A stretch of 64,000 nucleotides of DNA, taken from Spongiibacteraceae bacterium (GTDB lineage: Bacteria > Pseudomonadota > Gammaproteobacteria > Pseudomonadales > Dasaniaceae). The notes beneath the pieces are model-generated. The model saw only the letters and a program-made list of their open reading frames with translations, made no database searches and was not told where the DNA came from. The stretch spans positions 1 to 64,000 of the forward strand of contig JAUXHA010000002.1 in assembly GCA_030621845.1 (NCBI GenBank), given 5' to 3'. Made by a program: the position numbers and the translations under genes. Below, piece after piece: positions 13,378 through 22,221 of the stretch (the first letter of the stretch is position 1; each line of letters opens with the position of its first letter).

Positions 13378-16300
13378 CTACTCGCCATAACTAAGCTCAA
13401 CCCGGTCGTCGCCGAAGCGATCGCGCAAGCCCTGAAGCAGCTCATCACTAGGCTGCACTCGCCAATCCTGCCCCAGTAGTAATTGGCCGCGAGCATCACC
13501 ACGCTGGTAGTCCACCACGATGGGACATTCACCATCGCGACAGGGTTCCAGCAGTGCTTTAAAGCGGGCACTAAAATCTGCGCTAAAATCTGCTGCCAGT
13601 AGCGTCAACCTAAGCTGTTTGACATGACTTTGACGAGCCTCCAGTAAACTCCGTACGTTTTTGCCACGCACTTTCAGGCCACCGGAATAATCATCGTAAC
13701 TGACAACCCCCTCGACAACTAAAATCGCATCCTTGCTCAGCTTTTCCCGGCAGGCTTCGAATTCAGCGGAATACAACGATACTTCAATTCTTGCGCTGCG
13801 ATCATCCAGCACCATAATCGCCATGGTGTCGCCGCGCTTGGTTTTCATCGTGCGCATACTGACGACCAGGCCGGCTATACTCTGTACCTTGCTGTCTGCT
13901 TTCAACTCAACAATACGATTGCGAACAAACTGCCTGATTTCTCCCTCATACTCATCAATCGGATGACCGGTAACATACAGCCCCAGAGTGTCTTTCTCAC
14001 CCCCCAGTTTCTCTTTCGGGGTTTGCGCCCGCACCCGGCGAAAATCGGCATAAACATCACCCTCCCCCGCCGCTGGTACTACGTCACCAAATAAATCGGC
14101 CATACCGGCATCCCGGTTCGATGCCGATTGCTCAGCGGCCTTGATCGCCTCCGGCATACTCGCCAGCAAGATAGCGCGATCCACCCCCATATTATCAAAA
14201 GAACCCGAGCGAATTAAGGCATCAATCGCCCGCTTATTTACCTTGCGGGAATCGGTGCGCTCGCAAAAATCAAACAGGCTGGTAAACGGCCCACCGCTAT
14301 CGCGAGCCACAATCATATTTTCGATCGGCCCTTCACCCAGACCCTTAATAGCACCCAGGCCATAGACAATCGCACCCGCCTTGTTAACGGTGAACATATA
14401 TTCACCTTCATTGACATCCGGAAGCCGATAATCGAGCTTCATCGCCCGGCACTCTTCAATAAAGATGACAATCTTATCGGTGTTCTGCAATTCCGAACTC
14501 AGGGTAGCAGCCATAAATTCAGCGGGATAGTTGGTCTTTAACCAGGCCGTCTGGTAGGACACCAGGGCATAGGCGGCTGAGTGCGATTTGCTAAAACCGT
14601 AACCGGCAAATTACTCCACCAGGTCAAAAATTTTCATTGCCAGGCTTGCATCAACACCCTTGCCAATCGCGCCCTGTTCAAATAACACCCGCTGCTTAGC
14701 CATTTCCTCGGGTTTCTTCTTACCCATCGCCCTGCGTAACATATCCGCCCCGCCCAGGGTATAACCTGCCAGCTCCTGGGCAATTTGCATAACCTGTTCC
14801 TGATAAACAATAACCCCGTAGGTCGGCTCAAGAATTGGCTTCAACCACTCGTGCTGGTAAGTCGCATCGGGATAAGCGACTTCGGCACGGCCATGCTTTC
14901 GATTAACAAAGTCGTCAACCATGCCCGAATCCAGAGGCCCAGGGCGAAACAACGCCACCAGGGCGATAATGTCTTCGAGATTATCGGGCTGCAGCCGTTT
15001 GATCAGGTCTTTCATGCCGCGAGATTCCAGCTGGAATACCGCCGTCGTCTCAGCCCGTTGCAACAATTGGTAGGTCGCCGGGTCGTCGAGGGGAATATCC
15101 TCAATGCGCAGAGGCTGCTGATCATCGCTGCCATTGGGGCGATTAATCATCTTCACCGCCCAGTCTATAATGGTCAGGGTGCGCAGACCCAGAAAGTCAA
15201 ATTTAACCAGACCGGCCTCTTCCACATCATTTTTATCAAACTGGGTAACCAGGCCGCCACCGGTTTCATCGCAGTACACCGGCGCAAAGTCAGTGAGTTT
15301 GGACGGTGCGATAACAACGCCCCCCGCGTGCTTGCCAACATTGCGGGTAATGCCCTCCAATTGCAGCGCCATCTCCCAGATTTCTCCGGCCTGTTCATCG
15401 CTGTCGAGAAAATCCCGCAGGGGCGCTTCCGCTTCGCGGGCCTTGGTCAGCGTCATGCCCAGCTCAAAGGGAATCATCTTGGATAGTTTGTCCGCCAGGC
15501 CATAGGCCTTGCCCTGCACCCGCGCCACATCGCGCACCACGGCTTTAGCCGCCATGGTACCAAAGGTAATAATCTGGCTAACCGCATCACGGCCATAGTG
15601 CTCGGCCACATAATTAATCACCTTGTCGCGGTTTTCCATACAAAAATCGATATCGAAATCCGGCATCGAGACCCGCTCCGGATTGAGGAAACGCTCGAAC
15701 AGTAAATCGTACTCAAGGGGATCGAGATCAGTAATATAAAGTGAGTAAGCCACCAGCGAGCCCGCACCCGAACCCCGCCCTGGCCCCACTGGAATATCGT
15801 GATCCCGGGCCCATTTAATAAAATCCATTACGATCAGGAAGTAACCGGGAAAACCCATCTCAAGGATAATATTGAGTTCAAAATCCAGCCGTTTACGGTA
15901 ATCTGCCTCGATCCCGGCAAAATTCCCGGCGCTGCTGTCGTACAGAGAATCCAGCCGCTGGTTCAAGCCATCGTGTGAGACCTTGCGAAAGAAGGCATCC
16001 TGGGTCAGCCCTTCGGGGATAGGATATTCAGGCAGGTAATAAGTCCCCAGTTCGATCTCCACATTACAGCGCCTGGCAATTTCTACGGTATTTTGCAGGG
16101 CTTCGGGAATATCGGCGAACAATTCAAGCATTTCCTCGGGGGAGCGTAAATACTGTTGCTCACTGTGGCGGCGAACACGACGAGGATCGTCCAGGGTGCG
16201 ACCCTCACCAATACAAACCCGTGCCTCATGGGCTTCAAATTCTTCGCTACTCAGGAAGCACACTTCATTGCTTGCCACCACCGGGCAATCAGCCTGAGTC

Positions 16301-16863
16301 GCCAGCTCAACCGCCGCATGCACGTAGTCCTCTTCATATTCCCGGCCAGTACGCTGTAACTCCAGGTAAAAACGCTTGGGAAACAGTGCCATCCAGTAGG
16401 CCAGCCGCTCAGTGGCCACCGCTGTTTTACCCGCCAACAGCGCCTGGCCGACATCGCCCTCCCTGCCACCGGAAAGAACAATAATGCCTTCGGCGTATTC
16501 GGCCAGCCAGGAACGCTTGATAAACACTTGCCCGAGTCGCTGCCCCTGCTGGTAAGCCCGGGAGATTAATTCGGTCAGGTTGCGATAGCCCTGTTTATTC
16601 TGGGCCAGTAAACAGAGTTTACTCACCTGGCTGTCGTCTTCATCTTCCACTAATAAAAAATCGCTGCCAATAATCGGCTTAATGCCCGCAGCCATGGCGG
16701 CTTTATAGAATTTCACCAGGGCAAAAAAATTGGTGTGGTCAGTCAGCGCCACGGCGGGCATACCCAGCGCTGCCACCCGCTGCATCAGCGGCTTGATACG
16801 CACCAGGCCGTCGATCAGGGAGAATTCACTGTGGAGGCGAAGGTGAATGAAAGAGGCAGTCAT
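13378..16863 (-). pseudogene. dnaE: DNA polymerase III subunit alpha, interrupted by one in-frame stop codon
   Basis: This is the catalytic subunit of the replicative polymerase. If the stop is ignored the frame encodes 1161 residues, the normal length. Visible parts are the N-terminal PHP domain ([15 protein letters not shown]), [14 protein letters not shown], the catalytic PDFDIDF aspartates, [11 protein letters not shown], and the C-terminal OB-fold region. Codon 751 (minus strand, 14611-14613) is TAA. It falls in AMKIFDLVE-stop-FAGYGFSKSHSAAYALVSYQ, where the family has lysine. Both sides are in the same frame and are well conserved, so this is one base change and not a frameshift. The gene is essential, so a sequencing or assembly error, or a mixed population, is the likeliest cause. 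The pieces would run 16863-14611 and 14562-13378. Confidence 0.93.
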
Positions 16864-16968
16864 AAATACGCTGGCATTAGTGAAGTGTGTTTGATGGCTG
16901 GCAGTTTATCGGATATTTGGGATGGGGGGAAATGCTGCCGTCGCAGCACAGCCTACACCTTGAAATAG

Positions 16969-18510
16969 TTAGCTGTCACCGGCAATCACATACTCATCAC
17001 GCACCTTCACCGCCGGAAACACCTCGCTCATCGCCTCCGGCAAGCCGCGCTCATTAATCAACTGCGCATGCTTGCGCTGCAACGCACGGCCATGCTTAAC
17101 CCCGCAGGAATTGGCCAGCATATTGACCTCGTAGACCAGATTATTGACATAGTTGGCCACCCTTTTTGCCTTATCTTCCGGCACCAGGCCTTTTTGTAAA
17201 TCTTTATTGTGGGTGGTGATACCCGTTGGACAGGTATTTTTGTTGCACTGCAAGGCTTGTATACAGCCAAGGGAAAACATAAAACCCCTGGCACTGACGA
17301 CAAAATCGGCGCCCATACACAGCGCCCAGGCCACACCGGAGGGAGTAATCAGCTTGCCGGAAGCAATCACCTTGACGCGCTCTCGCAAACCGTACTCGCA
17401 GAGTTTGTCGACCATCAGCGGCAGGCTCCGCTTAATCGGCAGGCCGACAAAGTCCATCAGGCTTTGCGGGGCTGCACCGGTACCACCGTCCGCGCTGTCG
17501 ATGGTGATAAAATCCGGTGCCGAAGCAATACCACGGAGATGAATGGCTGCCAGCAAGTCATCAATCCATTCCACATCTCCGATAACTACTTTAAAACCTA
17601 CCGGCTTGCCCGTTACCTCACGCACACGGGTGATCAAATCGAGTAAATCTTCCACCGATTTAACCTCCGCATGACCATTGGGACTGATCGACTCGCTACC
17701 CTCGGGAATACCACGAATGGCGGCAATTTCTGCGGTCACTTTAACCGCCGGCAAGAGACCGCCCTTGCCCGGCTTGGCCCCCTGGCTCATCTTGATCTCA
17801 AACATTTTGACTTGTTGGTGGGCGGCAATCTGCTTTAATTTCTCTTCGCATAGCTGGCCCTGTTCATTGCGCACCCCGTATTTGGCGGTGCCGATCTGGA
17901 ACACGATATCGCAACCACCCTCCAGGTGACAAGGAGACAAGCCACCCTCGCCGGTATTCAGCCAGATGCCCGCAGCCTTTGCCCCCCGGGACAGCGAGCG
18001 CACCGCCGGTGCCGAAATAGCGCCGTAACTCATAGCGGAAATATTTACCAGCGCAGCGGTGGTATAGGGTTGCCTCGCCCCTGCCGCACCTATCGTCAGC
18101 ACACCATTGGGCCTGGCATCTGCTTTTAATACCGGGAAAAAAGCATTCAGGAAGATAACGTCCCCGGGCTGGTTCAACGGCCGGGTAGAGCCAAAGGCAA
18201 CGGTACTGTCGATATTTTTTGAGGCCCGGTAGACCCAGGATCGAAGTGCGCGGTTAAAGGGCAGCTCCTCGCGGTCCTGGGCAAAAAAATACTGCCGAAA
18301 AAACTCCCCCATATGTTCAAAAAGATAACGGAAGCGGCCAATAACCGGATAATTACGCCTCACCGTCTGCTGAGTTTGGGTAACATCGCTAATATACATG
18401 CGAATCACCACCAGCGCCCCCAGCAAAAACAACAGAAACACCGCAATCGCCGTATACTCAATAATGATCACTGCTATCTGGCGTATCCAATCCACATGTT
18501 CCATGTTCAT
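16969..18510 (-). CDS. FMN-binding glutamate synthase family protein (GltB-domain-2-like)
   Basis: This 513-residue protein has one N-terminal membrane segment (about residues 15-38) followed by a glutamate-synthase-type FMN barrel. Family motifs are NISAMSYGAISAPAVRSLSRGA, LNTGEGGLSPCHLEGG, KMSQGAKPGKGGLLP, TIDSADGGTGAAP and LGCIQALQCNKNTCPTGI; the last has the Cys residues typical of the 3Fe-4S cluster region. It lacks the glutaminase domain, so it is not a complete glutamate synthase. Stand-alone members are common and their substrate is generally unknown. The ATG at 18510 has GGAGAG upstream. It stands alone, 105 nt from dnaE. Confidence 0.88.
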   Translation of the reverse strand: MNMEHVDWIRQIAVIIIEYTAIAVFLLFLLGALVVIRMYISDVTQTQQTVRRNYPVIGRFRYLFEHMGEFFRQYFFAQDREELPFNRALRSWVYRASKNIDSTVAFGSTRPLNQPGDVIFLNAFFPVLKADARPNGVLTIGAAGARQPYTTAALVNISAMSYGAISAPAVRSLSRGAKAAGIWLNTGEGGLSPCHLEGGCDIVFQIGTAKYGVRNEQGQLCEEKLKQIAAHQQVKMFEIKMSQGAKPGKGGLLPAVKVTAEIAAIRGIPEGSESISPNGHAEVKSVEDLLDLITRVREVTGKPVGFKVVIGDVEWIDDLLAAIHLRGIASAPDFITIDSADGGTGAAPQSLMDFVGLPIKRSLPLMVDKLCEYGLRERVKVIASGKLITPSGVAWALCMGADFVVSARGFMFSLGCIQALQCNKNTCPTGITTHNKDLQKGLVPEDKAKRVANYVNNLVYEVNMLANSCGVKHGRALQRKHAQLINERGLPEAMSEVFPAVKVRDEYVIAGDS

Positions 18511-18639
18511 ATTTTTCTCTCCGGCGATCTCTGTTAAAGTGTCTCTCTATAGTCGGCTGACAAGCCCCGGCGAAGCATAAATGATTCATCTCAGCTTCCC
18601 CCTTTAGCCCAAGTGGGCCGTTCATCTGGACATTAAGAC

Positions 18640-19293
18640 ATGATCAAAGCAATAATTATCCCTTTCTTTTTACTCGTTTTTGCTGCCGACAGCCTGGCGC
18701 AACAATACTATGACTTCAACAAGCGCAGTGGCAAATGGGAAGTCATTTTTATCCTGCAGGAAAACGGTGACCAGGACCTGGACTTCAGCAATAACGTCTC
18801 CCTGGATGTTGAGGAACAAATCGGCTGGGGCTTCCAGCTTGGCTACAATCTGGACCAACACTGGAATCTGTCCTTCGCCTTCGATGTTTCCCAGCCCGAC
18901 TACAAAACCCGGGGCGTAGTCGATGAAGATGGTAATCCTGCCAACTTCAACCATGAACTGGATGCTTTTACCGGGCAATTCAATGCCACCTACCACTTTA
19001 TGAGCGGCCGTTTCACCCCTTTTATTGAAGCCGGTCTGGGCTGGACCTACCTGGACTCCAACGTCTCCAATGGTCGCTACTATTACAGCTGCGGCTTCTA
19101 TTATTGTCGCTATTACAGCGATTCCTATGACGATTCCAGCTTCTCCTACCATACCGGAGCGGGACTGCGCTACGAATTTGACAATAAGGTGTTTATCAAG
19201 GGTAGCTATGCCCGGCGCTGGATCGATATCAACAAGGCCTCCGGCACCCCCGATATCGATTACATACGATTTGAACTTGGTTTCTTGATGTAA
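18640..19293 (+). CDS. Small outer-membrane beta-barrel protein
   Basis: The 217-residue product has a clear signal peptide (MIKAIIIPFFLLVFAADSLA, cleavage before QQ). An OmpX/OmpW-like eight-strand barrel pattern of alternating hydrophobic and polar residues follows (WGFQLGYNLDQHWNLSFAFD, FNATYHFMSGRFTPFIEAGL). A Tyr/Cys/Ser/Asp-rich extracellular-loop-like insert lies at about residues 146-168, with YYYSCGFYYCRYYSDSYDD. The chain ends ...ELGFLM, so an aromatic residue stands two positions before a final methionine rather than at the very end. The ligand is unknown. Confidence 0.8.
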   Translation: MIKAIIIPFFLLVFAADSLAQQYYDFNKRSGKWEVIFILQENGDQDLDFSNNVSLDVEEQIGWGFQLGYNLDQHWNLSFAFDVSQPDYKTRGVVDEDGNPANFNHELDAFTGQFNATYHFMSGRFTPFIEAGLGWTYLDSNVSNGRYYYSCGFYYCRYYSDSYDDSSFSYHTGAGLRYEFDNKVFIKGSYARRWIDINKASGTPDIDYIRFELGFLM

Positions 19294-19355
19294 TACCCCC
19301 CGGGAGATTACAATCGCCCCCCGTTTCCAGCCACCGCTTATAATGAGTTTCGACG

Positions 19356-19640
19356 ATGTACGTTTTCTCTGCCAATGCCAAAACCCGCGATGCGCTGGAT
19401 GATTTTCCCGCAGGCGCCCAGGTGCCTTTTATTGTTTATATCAATTTCAAGGATTTGTACGGTGCCGAGCAACTGTGCCAACTGTATTTAATGAAAAACG
19501 GTTTCTATGATGCGGTTATCGCCAAGCGTAAGCTGATTGAAAATCGTTTTCTCAGCGATCCAAAATTGATTGCCGCCGACCCCTCGCTGCAGGAAGCTAT
19601 TAACAGCGGCTATGCCATCCAGATTTTCAACGCCCATTAA
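19356..19640 (+). CDS. Hypothetical 94-residue protein
   Basis: I do not recognise a named family. The protein is soluble, with no signal peptide or membrane segment, and is rich in aromatic and hydrophobic residues (AQVPFIVYINFKDLYGAEQL). It lies 63 nt after the OMP gene and 17 nt before yejK on the same strand, so it may be co-transcribed with yejK. Codon use resembles its neighbours, which supports it as a real gene. Confidence 0.65.
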   Translation: MYVFSANAKTRDALDDFPAGAQVPFIVYINFKDLYGAEQLCQLYLMKNGFYDAVIAKRKLIENRFLSDPKLIAADPSLQEAINSGYAIQIFNAH

Positions 19641-19656
19641 TTGACGACAAACAACC

Positions 19657-20664
19657 ATGCCCCTCAAACATTGCATACTACATAAAATTGAACGCCCGGT
19701 TCCCGGTGCCGACATCAAGACAACGCTCAGGGAACAGGAAAACAACGGTGACGGTGCCATCTACTCCCTGTTTGAGCAACTTAAGCAAACGTATTTGCGC
19801 TCGAGCCAAAAGCAATACGGTTTTTTTGATAACACGCTCGAAGATTCCCCACTGCCGCAATGGCTCAAGGAGCAGATCGAAGGGAAATCTGCCTTTGACA
19901 GCTTCAGCCGGCGGGCAATGTCACATTTATTACAATTGCTGGAAAACACCGATGAGGTTTTTTCTGCTCACTTGTTATTTGCAGTTGAAACGATTCTCGA
20001 ACAAGACCAATTTTATATTTTCTGGATTAACCATAGTGAGGCCCTGAACATCAACACTGAACTTGACGTGGCAATGAACCAGTATATTGACACGGCAAAA
20101 TTACACTATGCCGCGAAGGTGCAACTGGAAGAATGGTTGCAACAGGACTCACCGAAATACCTCTCGCTGATGTCAACCCGAGGCAACAAAGCCCTCAGTG
20201 ATGCCTTTGGCCGCTTTACCGGGTTTACCGCCGGCATCGACCTGGTAGAGCAAACCAGTGAATTTCTTGGCATCGTCGATGCCTATGCTGACACCCTGGA
20301 AGCTGATAAGGTCAGCGACTATAAAAATCAGGTCATTGATTACTGCGTACAACAGGATCGCCAGGGTGCGCCGGTGGTATTTGATGAGCTGTCCAACCAG
20401 CTCAACGAAAATGCACCCAAGCACTTTTCAAGCTTTGTCAGTGAGCAACAGCAGGACAACAAGCAGGAAATTCATACTGATCGCAGCAGTCTGAAACGCT
20501 ATATCCGCTTCTTTGGCCGCGACAACAGCATGAGTATCAGCTTCGCAGCCGATAAATTTGGCAGCGACATTTGCTATGACCCACAAACCGGGGAACTGCT
20601 AATCAAGAACATTCCAAAATCCCTGAAACAACAATTAGCACGGCATCTAAGAGCGCCGGAATAA
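19657..20664 (+). CDS. yejK: Nucleoid-associated protein YejK (NdpA family)
   Basis: This is a 335-residue member of the 37-kDa nucleoid-associated protein family. Members bind DNA and spread over the nucleoid; their exact role is not settled. Family features seen are the N-terminal LKHCILHKIERP segment, the central ALSDAFGRFTGFTAGIDLVEQT motif and the C-terminal ISFAADKFGSDICYDPQTGELLIKNIP segment. Its last 18 nt overlap the convergent gene on the other strand. Confidence 0.9.
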   Translation: MPLKHCILHKIERPVPGADIKTTLREQENNGDGAIYSLFEQLKQTYLRSSQKQYGFFDNTLEDSPLPQWLKEQIEGKSAFDSFSRRAMSHLLQLLENTDEVFSAHLLFAVETILEQDQFYIFWINHSEALNINTELDVAMNQYIDTAKLHYAAKVQLEEWLQQDSPKYLSLMSTRGNKALSDAFGRFTGFTAGIDLVEQTSEFLGIVDAYADTLEADKVSDYKNQVIDYCVQQDRQGAPVVFDELSNQLNENAPKHFSSFVSEQQQDNKQEIHTDRSSLKRYIRFFGRDNSMSISFAADKFGSDICYDPQTGELLIKNIPKSLKQQLARHLRAPE

Positions 20665-20901
20665 ATCGGCCAGATACACCCGTGTTTTACCCCATGCCTG
20701 CTGACACCATGCAATCGCTTCCTTACCCAACAGGGGTATTGCCAGCCACCAGGTGATCTCAGCAAACACAAATACACCGGTGCCCCAGCCCAGCAATTGC
20801 TCGTTTTCATAGGGGAGAAAGGGAATCACTGGCAGCACTGCCCAGGCAAGACAGGAAATCACCAGCAAGCTATAAGCGATTGGCTTTCGATATTTTTTCA
20901 T
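20647..20901 (-). CDS. Small membrane protein, 'transporter suffix' domain type
   Basis: The 84-residue protein has two hydrophobic helices (AYSLLVISCLAWAVLPVIPFL and GVFVFAEITWWLAIPLLG) and a basic C-terminal tail ending in LADLFRRS. The pattern matches small proteins named after a transporter suffix domain; no function is established. I chose the ATG at 20901 with GAAG upstream; a GTG at 20907 is also in frame. It is convergent with yejK and overlaps its 3' end. Confidence 0.75.
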   Translation of the reverse strand: MKKYRKPIAYSLLVISCLAWAVLPVIPFLPYENEQLLGWGTGVFVFAEITWWLAIPLLGKEAIAWCQQAWGKTRVYLADLFRRS

Positions 20902-21005
20902 GCACACACTTCAATTGCGACTGCAAACAGCCTAACATTAGCCGTCATAACAATCGATAGCCGCCGTATGCAGATGCCACATAATAAACAACCCAGACTC
21001 TCTCG

Positions 21006-21944
21006 ATGAACGATATCGCAACACAAATGCAGTCACTGTATTCACAATACGGCGAACTGGCAGGAATCAGTATTGAGCTGCATAAAGAACTGATTGCAAT
21101 AACAGTAGAAAACCAGGCGGCTACGGCCTGCGTGTTTTTACAGGGCGCGCAAATTAGTCATTATAGCCACAGCGATCAGCCAGCCATACTGTGGTTAAGC
21201 CCGTGCTGTGATTACCGTGCCGGACAGCCACTGCGTGGCGGTATTCCGATCTGCTGGCCCTGGTTCGGCGAACTGGATAAAAACCCCGCCCCTGTCCGTC
21301 AGCAAATTAACAGTGACAACACGCCCGCCCATGGTTTTGTACGCAACCGTGATTGGCAACTGGCTGATGTCAGTATCATCAATCCTGCGTTGACCCGACT
21401 GTGCCTCAAACTCGATATCGCCGCCGGGGAGGAAGCGCTGTGGCCCTTTGCCACTCAACTGCAACTGAACATCGAGATAGGAAACCAGCTCAAGATCAGC
21501 CTGGAGATCACCAACCGTGACTCGCGCTCATTTCATTTCAGTGCAGCACTGCATAGTTACTTCGCCCTCAGTGACATCACCGCCATCCACATTGATGGCC
21601 TCGATGACAAACCCTTTGTCGACAGCCTCGATCACTGGCAGCAAAAACAGCAGCAGGGTCCGATCACCTTTACCGGCGAGGTCGATAGAATTTACCAACA
21701 GCTGGAAGATCCTATTACGCTCATTGATCCAGACCAGCAAACAACCATCACGGTGCAGGCCGAGGGCAGCAACAGTGCGGTGATCTGGAATCCCTGGTGC
21801 GACAAGGCCAAAACCCTGAGCCAATTCACCGATGATGCCTATCGACAGATGGTGTGTATAGAAACCGCCAACGCACTCGATGATTGTATTGAACTCGCTC
21901 CCGGCAACAGTCATTGTCTTGGCGCCAATATTTCCATTAGCTGA
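21006..21944 (+). CDS. D-hexose-6-phosphate mutarotase (YeaD family)
   Basis: This is a 312-residue aldose-1-epimerase-fold enzyme expected to interconvert the alpha and beta anomers of hexose 6-phosphates. Family features are FLQGAQISHY, LRGGIPICWPWFGE, the HGFVRNRDW segment with its histidine, LHSYFALSDI with a second conserved histidine, and VIWNPWCDKAK. It is followed after 8 nt by the DUF3820 gene. Confidence 0.9.
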   Translation: MNDIATQMQSLYSQYGELAGISIELHKELIAITVENQAATACVFLQGAQISHYSHSDQPAILWLSPCCDYRAGQPLRGGIPICWPWFGELDKNPAPVRQQINSDNTPAHGFVRNRDWQLADVSIINPALTRLCLKLDIAAGEEALWPFATQLQLNIEIGNQLKISLEITNRDSRSFHFSAALHSYFALSDITAIHIDGLDDKPFVDSLDHWQQKQQQGPITFTGEVDRIYQQLEDPITLIDPDQQTTITVQAEGSNSAVIWNPWCDKAKTLSQFTDDAYRQMVCIETANALDDCIELAPGNSHCLGANISIS

Positions 21945-21952
21945 CACTCACC

Positions 21953-22174
21953 ATGATTGAAAAAGAACATCTATTGAAACTGGCTAACACCGCAATGCCC
22001 TTTGGAAAATACCAGGGTCGCCTGCTAATTGATTTGCCGGAAGACTATTTACTGTGGTTTGCCAATAAGGGCTGGCCCGAGGGAAAACTGGGCTTACTGT
22101 TGCAACTCAGCCTGGAAATTAAAATCAATGGACTGGAAGATATCATTGAACCACTAAAAAAACGTGATTATTGA
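21953..22174 (+). CDS. DUF3820 family protein
   Basis: The 73-residue protein has the DUF3820 pattern: MPFGKYQGRLLIDLPEDYLLWFANKGWP. Its function is unknown, although related modules occur near nucleases and helicases in some proteins. It sits between the mutarotase and the HD-GYP gene on the same strand. Confidence 0.88.
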   Translation: MIEKEHLLKLANTAMPFGKYQGRLLIDLPEDYLLWFANKGWPEGKLGLLLQLSLEIKINGLEDIIEPLKKRDY

Positions 22175-22221
22175 GGGCAAGGCTGTAATACTTAAAAGCA
22201 GCCTTGAGGATTTACAGAATA

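Noticed and set aside
14595-14625. Natural split of dnaE by an intein, as in cyanobacteria
   Set aside because: The break is a single stop codon. The next codons continue the polymerase without any intein-like sequence, Cys/Ser junction or separated gene.
18670-19152. 160-codon frame antisense to the small OMP gene
   Set aside because: The plus-strand frame has a signal peptide and barrel pattern. The antisense frame is a mirror of its codon bias.
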